A DNA stretch of 64,000 bases from Bradyrhizobium sp. JYMT SZCCT0180 (GTDB lineage Bacteria; Pseudomonadota; Alphaproteobacteria; Rhizobiales; Xanthobacteraceae): the NCBI RefSeq assembly GCF_018130165.1, contig NZ_JAFCLZ010000013.1, forward strand, positions 124,001 through 188,000, written 5' to 3'. Under the pieces are notes generated by a model. That model saw nothing but the letters and a program-made list of their open reading frames with translations. It was not told where the DNA came from and did no database searches. The position numbers and the translations under genes were made by a program. How positions within the stretch are numbered: the first letter of the stretch is position 1; every line of letters begins with the position of its first letter. Positions 32,499-40,262 of this stretch are shown in pieces.

Positions 32499-32930
32499 TT
32501 TATCCTCCCAAATGAGGATTGCGAAATCGCAACGCAGTGGCGGGCGCACGCCGACACGCGAACGGCAGCGGCATTCGCCGCCTGCCACTGACCAAAAATT
32601 CTTCGGCCGCCATCGGCACCAGTGAACCAACGGGACTTCGGCGTGCCCTGGCTGGCATCTCGCGGCAAGCTACACCAACTTCGTGCGAATCCGAAGGAGG
32701 AAGAAGGACGGGTTGCGGCGCTTGTCAGACTTGCGCAACCGAACCGATCACGTCCGTTTATGGGAGCCGAACGGCCCCCGCCGATGCAGGCGATGACTTC
32801 CGCAAATGACCCAACCGAGACATCCGAGCCTGACCAGTATCTGAGGCCGTTCGGGCGCCATTTCTCACCGCAGCGCATTCGCAAAGTGCTAGGCTTTAGG
32901 CCCGGGAAGAGACGTGTTCTTGGGGGATGC
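32499..32930. other. Divergent gap between two substrate-binding genes
   Basis: About 430 bases without a supported gene; the long ORF frames here lack ribosome sites and are out of step with the exported-protein starts. Around 32803-32822 GCAAATGACCCAACCGAGAC matches the end of the dispersed repeat found in copies C and D (GCGAATGACCCAACTGAGAC), so a decayed repeat copy is present. Confidence 0.45.
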
Positions 32931-33920
32931 ATGCGGCGACGCGAGTTCATAACGTTGCTGGGAGCTGCGGCGGCAGCTTGGCCGCTGGCCGCGCGCGCGC
33001 AGCAGCCCGCAGGGCGGGTCTACCGGGTGGGTTACCTCGCAACCAGCTCGCGGGAACGATCGCTCCATCTCATGAAGGCGTTCGAAGAGGGCCTGCGGAG
33101 CCTCGGCTACCGCGTTGGCGAGAATGTCGCTATCGAGTACCGCTTTGCCGATGGCGAGATGGGACGGCTATCCGCGCTCGCCACAGACCTGGTCCGGCTC
33201 GGTGTCGACGTCATCGTTGCCGGGAACAATACAAATACGGTTGCCGCCATGAAGGTGACCACGACGATCCCGATCGTCGTGGCCAGCAGTGCCGATCCAG
33301 TTAGTGCGGGGCTTGTCGCCAGTCTGGCGCGCCCCGGCGGGAACGTGACCGGGATCGCTCAGGACACGGGCGGTGAGCAACATGTCAAGCGGCTCGAGTT
33401 GGTGAAGGACACATTGCCGAACGTCTCGCGCGTGGGCGTTCTGTGGAATCCGGAATTTGCGCCCAATCCCGCCCGGCTGTCGTCGATGCGGGAGGCTGCC
33501 CCGGCGCTCGGCTTGACCCTTGTCCCGGCCGAAGCACGCGGGCTGGACGCACTCGAACAAGCGTTCGCGACGATGGTGAGGGAGCGCGCGCAGGCGCTCG
33601 TCGTACTGAGCGATGGCGTGCTCTTCAATTTTCGTGGACAGATTGGCGTCATGGCCGTCAGAGATCGGCTGCCGGCAATCGCTGCCGCAAGAGAATATGC
33701 TGAGACGGATTTTCTTCTGACGTACGGGATTGACTTACGAGATGGATTTCGTCGATCCGCCGCCTTCGTCGACAAGATTTTCAAGGGTGCAAAGCCTGCC
33801 GACCTGCCGGTCGAACAACCGACCAGGTTCGAGCTGGTGATCAATTTGAGGACCGCGAAAGCGCTTGGCATTATTATGCCTCCAGCGCTGCTAGCCCGCG
33901 CTGATGAGGTGCTTGAATAG
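32931..33920 (+). CDS. Orphan ABC substrate-binding protein 2
   Basis: A 329-residue member of the same family: MRRREFITLLGAAAAAWPLA with an RRREF Tat-like start, then RVYRVGYLATSS, FEEGLRSLGYRVGENVAIEY, TIPIVVASSADPVSAGLVAS, LARPGGNVTGIAQDTGGEQH, LPNVSRVGVLWNPEF, LPVEQPTRFELVINLRTAKA and the ending LLARADEVLE. It is divergent from copy 1. ATG 32931 gives the family's usual N-terminus; the frame is open further upstream without a ribosome site. Ligands of this family are often aromatic or amino-acid-like but cannot be assigned here. Confidence 0.92.
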   Translation: MRRREFITLLGAAAAAWPLAARAQQPAGRVYRVGYLATSSRERSLHLMKAFEEGLRSLGYRVGENVAIEYRFADGEMGRLSALATDLVRLGVDVIVAGNNTNTVAAMKVTTTIPIVVASSADPVSAGLVASLARPGGNVTGIAQDTGGEQHVKRLELVKDTLPNVSRVGVLWNPEFAPNPARLSSMREAAPALGLTLVPAEARGLDALEQAFATMVRERAQALVVLSDGVLFNFRGQIGVMAVRDRLPAIAAAREYAETDFLLTYGIDLRDGFRRSAAFVDKIFKGAKPADLPVEQPTRFELVINLRTAKALGIIMPPALLARADEVLE

Positions 33921-33937
33921 GGATGCAATTTTTTGCA

Positions 33938-34060
33938 GTGCATGATTTCGCTGCTGGCACTTGTCGGTCATGGCGCGATCCGCCCGGCCTGGTCCGAACT
34001 ACCCCGGTGGGCGGACATCGATGGGCACGCCAGCATTGACGCGAATGACCCTTAGCCGAC
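33938..34060. repeat. Dispersed ~100-145 bp repeat, copy A
   Basis: From AGTGCATGATTTCGCTGCTG to GCGAATGACCCTTAGCCGAC. The core is CACTTGTCGGTCATGGCGCG ... CCCGGTGGGCGGACATCGAT. It follows substrate-binding gene 2 directly. Copy B at 35133 is its nearest relative (same left end and same CTTAGCCGAC right end). Confidence 0.85.
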
Positions 34061-34140
34061 GTTGTTGGACTTCAATCTGCCTACTTCCAGATGGCCGGTC
34101 GGAGTGACTACAATGCCGGTCGTGGGCCGAGGAAAAATCG

Positions 34141-35124
34141 ATGAGGCGGCGCGAGTTCATCGCTGCAATTGGGAGCGCGGCCGCGTGGTCGCTTCCTGCT
34201 CTGGGACAACAGGCGGCTTCGCGGACTCTGGGCGTCCTTGACGTTGGATCGCTCGAGGGGGCACGGAGAAATTTTGGTTCGGTCCAGGAACGCTTGGCCG
34301 AAATGGGCTATGTCGAGGGCCGAAATCTCGCGCTTGAATACCGTTGCGCCGATAGTCACGAGGACCGACTGGGTGAGTTGGCCCGTGATCTGGCTCGGCA
34401 TCGAGTAAATGCCATTGCTGTTTTTGCTGGGCCGTCAATCATGGCCGCCAAGGCCGCCACCACGTCAATTCCGATCATTTTTCTGACCGGTTTTGACCCT
34501 GTCGCGAGCGGTTTCGTCGTAAGCCTGAACAGACCGGGCGGCAACGCGACGGGGGTTTCAGTTCTCAATGTAGAGGTAATGGCCAAACGGCTGCAGATGC
34601 TTTGTGAACTGGTGCCGACGGCGAAGTCCATTGGGTTCTTCTATAATCCAACAAGCCTCGTATCAGCGTACGAGGACACTCTGAGGAGATTGGAACTGGC
34701 GGCTGATACCTTGGGAGTGAAGCTGCTCCGTGTCGAGACAGGAGGCCCCGATGATTTCAAGGAGGCTTTCGCAAGGATGGCTGGCGTGCGGCCGGATGCA
34801 TTGTTGATTTCGGCTGACGCATTGATGCTTCGAAACCGCGAAAGCCTTGTTGGTCTGACAGCTCAACACCGCATACCGGCACTCTATCCAATTCGTGAAT
34901 TCGCTGCTGATGGCGGATTGGTAAGTTACGGACCAAACTACGCCGAGGCCCGCCGACAGGTGGGCGCTTATCTTGGCCGGGTTCTGAACGGCGAAAATCC
35001 GGAAAACCTGCCGGTCCAGCAAGTCACAAAATTCGAACTCGTCATCAACATGAAGACAGCAAAGGCGCTGGGCCTTGGTGTACCAACTTCGCTGCTTGGC
35101 CGCGCCGACGAAGTGATTGAGTGA
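34141..35124 (+). CDS. Orphan ABC substrate-binding protein 3
   Basis: A 327-residue member of the family: MRRREFIAAIGSAAAWSLPA, RTLGVLDVGSLEGARRNFGS, VQERLAEMGYVEGRNLALEY, SIPIIFLTGFDPVASGFVVS, LNRPGGNATGVSVLN, LPVQQVTKFELVINMKTAKA and LLGRADEVIE. It is the most divergent of the four in its middle part. Its DNA is flanked on both sides by copies A and B of the dispersed repeat. No transporter partners are present. Confidence 0.92.
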   Translation: MRRREFIAAIGSAAAWSLPALGQQAASRTLGVLDVGSLEGARRNFGSVQERLAEMGYVEGRNLALEYRCADSHEDRLGELARDLARHRVNAIAVFAGPSIMAAKAATTSIPIIFLTGFDPVASGFVVSLNRPGGNATGVSVLNVEVMAKRLQMLCELVPTAKSIGFFYNPTSLVSAYEDTLRRLELAADTLGVKLLRVETGGPDDFKEAFARMAGVRPDALLISADALMLRNRESLVGLTAQHRIPALYPIREFAADGGLVSYGPNYAEARRQVGAYLGRVLNGENPENLPVQQVTKFELVINMKTAKALGLGVPTSLLGRADEVIE

Positions 35125-35132
35125 GCTTGTTG

Positions 35133-35260
35133 GAGTGCATGAATCCGCTGCTGCACTTGTCGGCCATGGTGCGATCCGCCCGGCCTGGTCCGAACTGCCC
35201 CGGTGGGCGGACATCGATGGGCACGCCAGCATCGACGCGGATGACCCTTAGCCGACATGG
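35133..35260. repeat. Dispersed ~100-145 bp repeat, copy B
   Basis: From GAGTGCATGAATCCGCTGCT to GCGGATGACCCTTAGCCGAC. It starts nine bases after substrate-binding gene 3 and differs from copy A at only a few positions. The rest of the gap up to 35525 holds no supported gene. Confidence 0.85.
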
Positions 35261-35525
35261 CAACCGGATCGGCGACGTCCGTCTTTAATGGTAGAGCGGA
35301 CGCCCCGTTGAGAAAGTGCGGAAGCGCCGAAGGTGTCCAGTTGTCACCATGGCCTTTTGTTCGATCCATGGCGCTCGGTGCGAATGCTATGGCCTCTCAT
35401 GTCGAAGAAGATAAGATACGTCTAATGCTGGTTCTGCTACTCCTCGTCCTGGGTATCCGCTGCTGCGGCTAGCAGTGGACATTGGCAAGGTACTGTTCGA
35501 CGGGATAGTGATTTGGAGATGCCCC

Positions 35526-36308
35526 ATGAAACTCGCGCATGATGGCGTGCAGCTGTCCTTTGACATCGCCGGGGCGGGACCGCTTCAATTCCTGTTCGTC
35601 CATGGCTTGGGCGGGGATCGCACGCATTTTGCACCGCAGGTGGAGTATTTCGCCCGTCAAGGTCGGGCGTTGAATGCCGAACTGCGGGGGCATGGTGAGA
35701 GCGACAAGCCACAACAGGCGTATTCGATCGAAGGCTTCGCCGATGATCTCGTCTGGCTGTGCAACCAGCAGCAGATCTCAAATCCGGTCATCGTGGGTCA
35801 AAGCATGGGTGGCAACATGGCGCTCGAAATCGCCGCCCGCTATCCGGACTTTCCTGCAGGCCTGGTGTTGCTCGATTCAGGGGTTCTCTTCCCTGCCTCG
35901 GCAGGGACGGTGTTCGCCGGATATCTGGAGGGCTTAAGGGGCGCCGATTTTGCGAGCGAAGTGCGGAAAATTGTGGCGGACTCCTGTCTGCCGACCGACA
36001 GATGCCGCGCTCATGTTGAACAGACCTTTCTGGCGACGCCACAGCACGTGCTGGTGTCCACGTTTACAAGTCTGTTCCCCTGGGATGTGCATCGGGCGCG
36101 TGAGTGCGCCCAGGCGTGCCAGGCCCCGGTGCTCTACATCGAAGCGGCCCATCGGCTCGCGGATCTGGATCGTTTTGCGGAGCTGTGCCCGCAACTGGTC
36201 ACGGCCAAGGCCGTCGGCTCCGGGCATTTCCTGTCGCTGGAAGTGCCGGAGCAGATCAACCCGATGATCGACCGGTTTATCGCGCTCTACGTGCGAAGAC
36301 ACGGGTAA
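35526..36308 (+). CDS. Alpha/beta hydrolase
   Basis: A 260-residue protein of the alpha/beta hydrolase fold. FLFVHGLGGDRTHFAPQVEY carries the HGxGG oxyanion motif, VIVGQSMGGNMALEIAARYP the GxSxG nucleophile elbow (Ser within GQSMGG), VLLDSG follows, and GSGHFLSLEVPEQI contains the catalytic His. No signal peptide, so cytoplasmic. Esterase, lactonase or haloperoxidase-like chemistry are all possible. GGAGA before ATG 35526 removes 17 upstream residues. It lies within the substrate-binding protein cluster. Confidence 0.9.
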   Translation: MKLAHDGVQLSFDIAGAGPLQFLFVHGLGGDRTHFAPQVEYFARQGRALNAELRGHGESDKPQQAYSIEGFADDLVWLCNQQQISNPVIVGQSMGGNMALEIAARYPDFPAGLVLLDSGVLFPASAGTVFAGYLEGLRGADFASEVRKIVADSCLPTDRCRAHVEQTFLATPQHVLVSTFTSLFPWDVHRARECAQACQAPVLYIEAAHRLADLDRFAELCPQLVTAKAVGSGHFLSLEVPEQINPMIDRFIALYVRRHG

Positions 36309-36341
36309 GCTTCGTCGCTGCCCGGCAGTGCGAGTTGTTAA

Positions 36342-36743
36342 GTGCCCGTGAAGGAGCAGGTGTTACAGCAGGCCATGGAGTCCTTGTCGGCATGGATCGC
36401 AGCATACCTGGTCGGCGAGTCCGATGATTGGATACCGCGAACACTATTGGGCTGGACCAGAGTCGGGCTGCTTGCGGGCCTGATCGGGCAGGTCATTTAC
36501 CTGATCCACGCATCCATCGCGTTATCGGTCCCGGCCATCCTTTGGTTTAGCCTCCCTGCAAATGTACTGGCTGGTTGTCGTCCGCCGCGCTCTGCGGTGG
36601 CGCTACCCCGTCTAGCAAACATCAGTGACGGGCGACTTATTGTCCGCTCATGGCACTTGTCGGACATGGTGCGATCCACCCGGCATGTCCGAGTTGCCCC
36701 GGTGAGTGGACATCGACGGGTCCTTCAGCATCGACGCGAATGA
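36342..36743 (+). CDS. Hypothetical protein running into a repeat
   Basis: A GTG-started 133-codon frame. The first ~85 residues look coding (EQVLQQAMESLSAWIAAYLV, then a helix LGWTRVGLLAGLIGQVIYLI and SVPAILWFSLPANVL). The last ~45 residues are encoded by copy C of the dispersed repeat. The original gene has probably been cut by the repeat and gained a new tail. No family recognised. An internal ATG at 36375 is also possible. Confidence 0.4.
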   Translation: MPVKEQVLQQAMESLSAWIAAYLVGESDDWIPRTLLGWTRVGLLAGLIGQVIYLIHASIALSVPAILWFSLPANVLAGCRPPRSAVALPRLANISDGRLIVRSWHLSDMVRSTRHVRVAPVSGHRRVLQHRRE

Positions 36744-36789
36744 CCCAACTGAGACGTTGGCTGTGCACTGCGGCAATGGCTTGAATGCA
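36644..36789. repeat. Dispersed ~100-145 bp repeat, copy C
   Basis: From CCGCTCATGGCACTTGTCGG through CGACGCGAATGACCCAACTG to GGCTTGAATGCAGG. It matches copy D (40054-40201) over its whole length, including the CAACTGAGAC(G/A)TTGGC and final ATGCAGG parts that copies A and B lack. It lies upstream of substrate-binding gene 4. Confidence 0.85.
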
Positions 36790-36856
36790 GGGTCAGCCTC
36801 TTTCAAAGTGCTTGTTTGAGCCGTTAGGATGCTCTCTGCTGCGACTTGGGGCAGAT

Positions 36857-37837
36857 ATGAAGCGACGCGACTTCATCACGATATTTGGCGGTGCGGCGGC
36901 TACGTGGCCGCTCGCGGGAAGTGCGCAGCAGCCCGAGCGTATGCGGCGCATCGGCGTGCTCAGCCCAGGTTCTGATGAGTCAGCGCGCTTAGGAAATTGG
37001 CTCCAGGATGATTTGCGAGATTTGGGATGGCTCAAAGGAAAAAACGTGGTCTTCGAACGCCGTTTCGCGGAGAATCGGCTTGAACGGCTGGCTGAGTTCG
37101 CAGCAGAGCTGGTTCGCCTCAACGTTGACGTCATCGTGGCGACCGGAACACCTGGGCCGTTAGCGGCCAAGCGGGCCACCTCGACGATTCCAATCGTCAT
37201 GACAGCCGCCGGCGACCCGTTGGGGAGCGGGCTCGTCGCCAGTCTGGCGCAACCGGGCGGCAACGTAACGGGCATGAGCCTCATGGCGCCGGACCTCGGT
37301 GGGAAGCGCCTGGAATTGCTCAGAGAGCTGCTTCCTCGAGTCTCTAACGTGGCTGTGCTTTGGAATGCGGCTAATCCGTATCCCGCCATCGTCTTCAAAG
37401 AGACACAGGCCGCAGGACGGGCTCTGGGAATAGACGTTCGATCCTTAGACGTGCGGGGGCCGGACGACTTCGATGGCGCATTCGCGGCGGCAAGACAGCA
37501 CCGTCCCGACGCGTTGATTACTGTCGAAGACCCTCTCACCTTTACTTATCGAAAGCGCATTGCAGACTTTGCGGTTACTGAGCGATTGCCGTCGCTTCAC
37601 GGAATTATCGAAGATGTGAAAGCCGGTGCCCTCATTTCCTATGGGGCAAACCTGCGTGATTTGAGTCGGCGCGCCGCCAGTTACGTCGACAAAATTCTCA
37701 AAGGTCTCAAGCCTGTCGATCTTCCAGTTCAGCAGCCGACGACGTTCGAACTGGCCATCAACCTCAAGACTGCCAAAGCACTCGGCCTCGCCATTCCGCC
37801 AACGCTGTTTGCCCGCGCCGACGAGGTGATTGAGTAG
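36857..37837 (+). CDS. Orphan ABC substrate-binding protein 4
   Basis: A 326-residue member of the family: MKRRDFITIFGGAAATWPLA with an RRDF Tat-like start, RRIGVLSPGSDESARLGNWL, TIPIVMTAAGDPLGSGLVAS, LAQPGGNVTGMSLMAPDLGG, LPRVSNVAVLWNAAN, LPSLHGIIEDVKAGALISYG, LPVQQPTTFELAINLKTAKA and LFARADEVIE. The upstream in-frame ATG at 36785 lies in repeat copy C and is rejected as the start. No permease or ATPase gene is adjacent. Confidence 0.92.
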   Translation: MKRRDFITIFGGAAATWPLAGSAQQPERMRRIGVLSPGSDESARLGNWLQDDLRDLGWLKGKNVVFERRFAENRLERLAEFAAELVRLNVDVIVATGTPGPLAAKRATSTIPIVMTAAGDPLGSGLVASLAQPGGNVTGMSLMAPDLGGKRLELLRELLPRVSNVAVLWNAANPYPAIVFKETQAAGRALGIDVRSLDVRGPDDFDGAFAAARQHRPDALITVEDPLTFTYRKRIADFAVTERLPSLHGIIEDVKAGALISYGANLRDLSRRAASYVDKILKGLKPVDLPVQQPTTFELAINLKTAKALGLAIPPTLFARADEVIE

Positions 37838-37989
37838 GAACACAATGGCTGCGGTGGTGGCGATGTCCGTTAACGGGGGGTAGACCGGAAGTCGCTGGCC
37901 GACCGTCAGACCGACGCGATTGACCCATACCGGACCTCGCAACACCTTAGGCGAAGTCGAGCCTGACGATGATCACTCTCAGATTGATC

Positions 37990-38003
37990 TTGACCCATGT
38001 CAA
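37990..38003. promoter_or_regulatory. FixK/FNR-type box without a clear target
   Basis: TTGACCCATGTCAA: arms TTGAC/GTCAA are perfect and match the TTG(A/C)-N6-(T/G)CAA FixK2 pattern. A TAATCT at 38024-38029 would put a start site about 41.5 bases from the box centre. No plus-strand gene follows; the next gene is convergent. Confidence 0.45.
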
Positions 38004-38095
38004 ATAGCGGAGTGGGTGGCATCTAATCTGCGACACATGTGCCGTGCCCCGGGCCCCGATTTTCGGCGGATTTTGGAAAATGTCCAGGGGTTAGG

Positions 38096-38497
38096 CTAGT
38101 GGAGCTTATGCTTAACCTTTGTCGGGAGCTTTTCCGAGAGCCAACCGCGCATTTGACTTGGCTCGATAGACCGCTCGGGTTTGCATCTCCTGGCAGAAAC
38201 GCGATGCCCCTTCCTGTAGAGATCGCCCGCCACCTTCTTAGCATCGTGCTCGTCACGGCATTCAATCGTCAGCCCGCCATAGCTTATTACCCACTTAGCC
38301 GATGGCTTAGGTGTAGCCGATGGCTCGGGGGCATCGCGGTCACCCCGCCCAATCAATCTCGCAAACTCAGCGTCAGCTTCTTCTCGCGACAGCCGAATGA
38401 GCTCACGATCATCCCTAGTCGCGGGACCGCGCTTCAGCCGGTCCCACACCATCCAAGTCCCGGCTAAAACGCCCCTTCTTAGGAGGTAACGCTCCAT
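38096..38497 (-). CDS. Hypothetical protein in gene-poor region
   Basis: A 133-residue protein if started at ATG 38497 (MERYLLRRGVLAGTWMVWDR...). LSREEADAEFARLIGRGDRD, AKWVISYGGLTIECRDEHDA and KKVAGDLYRKGHRVSARRCK look coding. The frame is open further upstream to 38674, across the end of the next gene. The ribosome site is weak and no family is recognised. Possibly a remnant of a mobile region, given its neighbours. Confidence 0.45.
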   Translation of the reverse strand: MERYLLRRGVLAGTWMVWDRLKRGPATRDDRELIRLSREEADAEFARLIGRGDRDAPEPSATPKPSAKWVISYGGLTIECRDEHDAKKVAGDLYRKGHRVSARRCKPERSIEPSQMRGWLSEKLPTKVKHKLH

Positions 38498-38606
38498 AGC
38501 ACGCTCTAAAGTGGCCCGTTTATCTCCACGACCCGCGACACCGACTATGACTGGTCCAATCCGCTGATCAGCAAGACGGCCAAAAGCTTTCGGACATAAT
38601 CCTTCT

Positions 38607-38852
38607 TCATCGATGGCACGGGGTGGTCTGGCTGGAAGGTGCGGGCTGCTCCTCCTGCTTCCACCGCGCCGCAAGCTGCTTGATCTGCTCGAAATCGAGG
38701 GTCGACTGTGCCAGGGAGGCGCCTTTTCGGACGATTATCGCCGCCGCATCGCGCTCTTCGGGGGGCAACATCATCCCTCGCGCCACTGCGGAACGAAGTT
38801 TCATGATGCCGTGATTGGCCAGGGCAACAAGCTCTTCCGGGTCTAAGGCCAT
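38607..38852 (-). CDS. Hypothetical 81-aa protein
   Basis: MALDPEELVALANHGIMKLR, SAVARGMMLPPEERDAAAII and TLDFEQIKQLAARWKQEEQP read as a helical soluble protein with good codon use. AGG lies about 12 bases before the ATG. No family recognised; it probably forms one transcript with the downstream hypothetical gene. A 21-codon frame (MKKDYVRKLLAVLLISGLDQ) starts right at its stop codon and may be a third small gene or leader. Confidence 0.55.
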   Translation of the reverse strand: MALDPEELVALANHGIMKLRSAVARGMMLPPEERDAAAIIVRKGASLAQSTLDFEQIKQLAARWKQEEQPAPSSQTTPCHR

Positions 38853-39006
38853 TTTCCATGCCTACCCTTAGGCTGGCCGTAAGCCAGCACACGCGCCACC
38901 GGGTGCTCCAATTTCTAGGGTAGATTAGCGTTGGCTAATCTCAAGCTGCCCATTTGTATGGCACCACAATGGACGTGATCGGCCAGATGTTTGAGCACGC
39001 CTGTAA

Positions 39007-39203
39007 GCTCGGGCTGGCTTTCGCGCGCTGGAACTCTCCACCTTTGCCGTCACGCAGCAGGCCAAGATGCTGCGGGACTTCAAGGTCCTCTACTACAAGC
39101 GCTGGCACGACGAGAGGCAGCCGTCATGAAGCGCCGGCGCCGATCGATCAGGAAGCGCAACCGGCGGCGGCTGGCCTCGCACGCGCGAAGGCTCAGACGG
39201 TAA
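39007..39203 (+). pseudogene. Remnant of two overlapping small genes
   Basis: A frame without a start codon reads LELSTFAVTQQAKMLRDFKV and LYYKRWHDERQPS to a stop at 39129. It overlaps by ATGA with a 25-codon frame at 39126-39203 that is almost all Arg (MKRRRRSIRKRNRRRLASHA plus RRLRR). The operon-like overlap suggests a former gene pair, possibly phage- or plasmid-derived, whose 5' part is lost. Low certainty. Confidence 0.3.
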
Positions 39204-39338
39204 TGATCTCGTAACGCCTAGGGCAAGGCCGTCGCAAAATCGTCATAGCGCCCGCTTTTTGCCACCAACGTGCCACCAGCTTGGCCAACGAATCGCGCGT
39301 GTTTGAATCCCACCTTTTCATTAGCGGGAGATACTGAA

Positions 39339-39542
39339 GTGGCGATAGGGACAGTGAAGTGGTTTAATGCAACCAAAGGGTACGGGTTTATCCAACCCGA
39401 CGGCGGCGGCAAGGATGTTTTCGTCCACATTTCAGCTGTTGAGAAAGCCGGCCTGAGCAGCCTCAATGAGGGTGCCAAGGTGAGCTATGAAGAAATGAGC
39501 AACCGGGGCAAAACGTCCGCGGAAAATCTAAGAGTCGGGTGA
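39339..39542 (+). CDS. Cold-shock domain protein
   Basis: A 67-residue CspA-like protein with GTG start and GGGAG nine bases upstream. The fold is complete: GTVKWFNATKGYGFIQPDGG with RNP1, KDVFVHISAVEKAG with RNP2, and NRGKTSAENLRV at the end. It binds single-stranded nucleic acid and acts as an RNA chaperone. It is followed by a terminator hairpin. The track of remnants around it suggests it was carried on, or landed in, a variable region. Confidence 0.95.
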   Translation: MAIGTVKWFNATKGYGFIQPDGGGKDVFVHISAVEKAGLSSLNEGAKVSYEEMSNRGKTSAENLRVG

Positions 39543-39547
39543 ATCAG

Positions 39548-39575
39548 GCCCGCTGGTTCACGACGGCGGGCTTTG
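39548..39575 (+). terminator. Terminator after cold-shock gene
   Basis: GCCCGC (39548-39553) and GCGGGC (39566-39571) pair, followed by TTTG; just after the stop codon. Confidence 0.6.
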
Positions 39576-39740
39576 TTCTGGCGAAGTTTGCGCAGACCCA
39601 CGTGATTGACGGCTGCGTGCGCTATGTTCGGTCATTGCTTTCACCGCCTCGTTTTCGTCGGCGCAAAAAGCAATGCTCTGCCTATTCGCAAACACGAGCC
39701 ATTGATGATGGCCAACTTCCGTGATGACGTATTCGGTCAT
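39558..39740 (-). CDS. Hypothetical 60-aa protein
   Basis: MTEYVITEVGHHQWLVFANR, QSIAFCADENEAVKAMTEHS and a Ser/Gln-rich end. The W-x-V-x-x...EAVKAMTEHA layout resembles small proteins with a single beta-beta-alpha unit (DUF2188-like), but the match is by eye. GGGGGCCGGA precedes the ATG at 39740. It overlaps the end of the convergent cold-shock terminator. Confidence 0.55.
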   Translation of the reverse strand: MTEYVITEVGHHQWLVFANRQSIAFCADENEAVKAMTEHSARSRQSRGSAQTSPEQSPPS

Positions 39741-39850
39741 TCCGGCCCCCATAAGCGAGTAGTTACATCTTAGGACAGCAGCCTTGCTGTTTTGTTAACC
39801 AAGATCCATCACGATCCTCGTGACCTTCTGGTGGTCACGCTTGAGTTAAG

Positions 39851-39884
39851 GCCGTCGCTCAGCGAACCCAGCGGCGGCTTTTTC
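39851..39884 (+). terminator. Hairpin with T-run
   Basis: GCCGTCGCT and AGCGGCGGC pair with one G-T wobble around ten bases, followed by TTTTTC. It lies just before the small gene at 39898 and could end a transcript from upstream or act as an attenuator. Confidence 0.5.
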
Positions 39885-39897
39885 GTGAGGTAATCCG

Positions 39898-40050
39898 GTG
39901 GACTATCAGGCGTTCACGAACGAAAGCCTCACGATGATGTACGAGGCCGCGCGTGGCGCGCTGGCTGCCGACGATCCGGTCGAACGCCAGGGCGATGATC
40001 CGAAATTCAAGGTCCGCGACACGCCGGACTTCGTCGCAGAGTGGCGCTAA
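39898..40050 (+). CDS. Small conserved protein, probably truncated
   Basis: A GTG-started 50-residue protein with GAGG upstream: DYQAFTNESLTMMYEAARGA, LAADDPVERQGDDPKFKVRD and TPDFVAEWR. The first 45 residues match a small Bradyrhizobium protein type I recognise, in which the TP(D/E)W part continues for another ~25 residues with an EMLKRG-like helix. Here the frame stops, and dispersed repeat copy D begins three bases later. Truncation by the repeat is the likely cause. Confidence 0.55.
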   Translation: MDYQAFTNESLTMMYEAARGALAADDPVERQGDDPKFKVRDTPDFVAEWR

Positions 40051-40053
40051 CTT

Positions 40054-40201
40054 CCGCTCATGGCACTCGTCGGCCATGGTGCGATCCGCCCGGCATGTTC
40101 GAGTTGCCCCGGTGAGCGGACATCGACGGGCACGCCAGCATCGACGCGAATGACCCAACTGAGACATTGGCCGAGCACAACGGCAACGCTCTGGATGCAG
40201 G
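40054..40201. repeat. Dispersed ~100-145 bp repeat, copy D
   Basis: From CCGCTCATGGCACTCGTCGG to CGCTCTGGATGCAGG. Full-length partner of copy C. It follows the stop codon of the 50-aa gene by three bases. Short ORFs seen in either strand here are products of the repeat. Confidence 0.85.
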
Positions 40202-40262
40202 TTTCAGCTAGCAGATCAGCGGGTCCGAGCGCCGGCGCAGCGCACTTGATCTGCGTGGGTGC

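Noticed and set aside
35257..35472. 71-codon plus-strand ORF ending MLVLLLLVLGIRCCG
   Set aside because: The first part is encoded by repeat copy B flank and has no ribosome site; the hydrophobic end alone is too weak to call.
39290..39325. T-arm-like GTTTGAATCCCAC, a possible tRNA end or att site before the cold-shock gene
   Set aside because: The arm does not pair (about three of five positions), and no acceptor stem, anticodon arm or integrase is present.
39859..40167. 102-codon minus-strand ORF with SQLGHSRRCWRARRCPL
   Set aside because: Encoded mainly by dispersed repeat copy D; the same peptide type appears wherever this repeat occurs, so it is an artefact.
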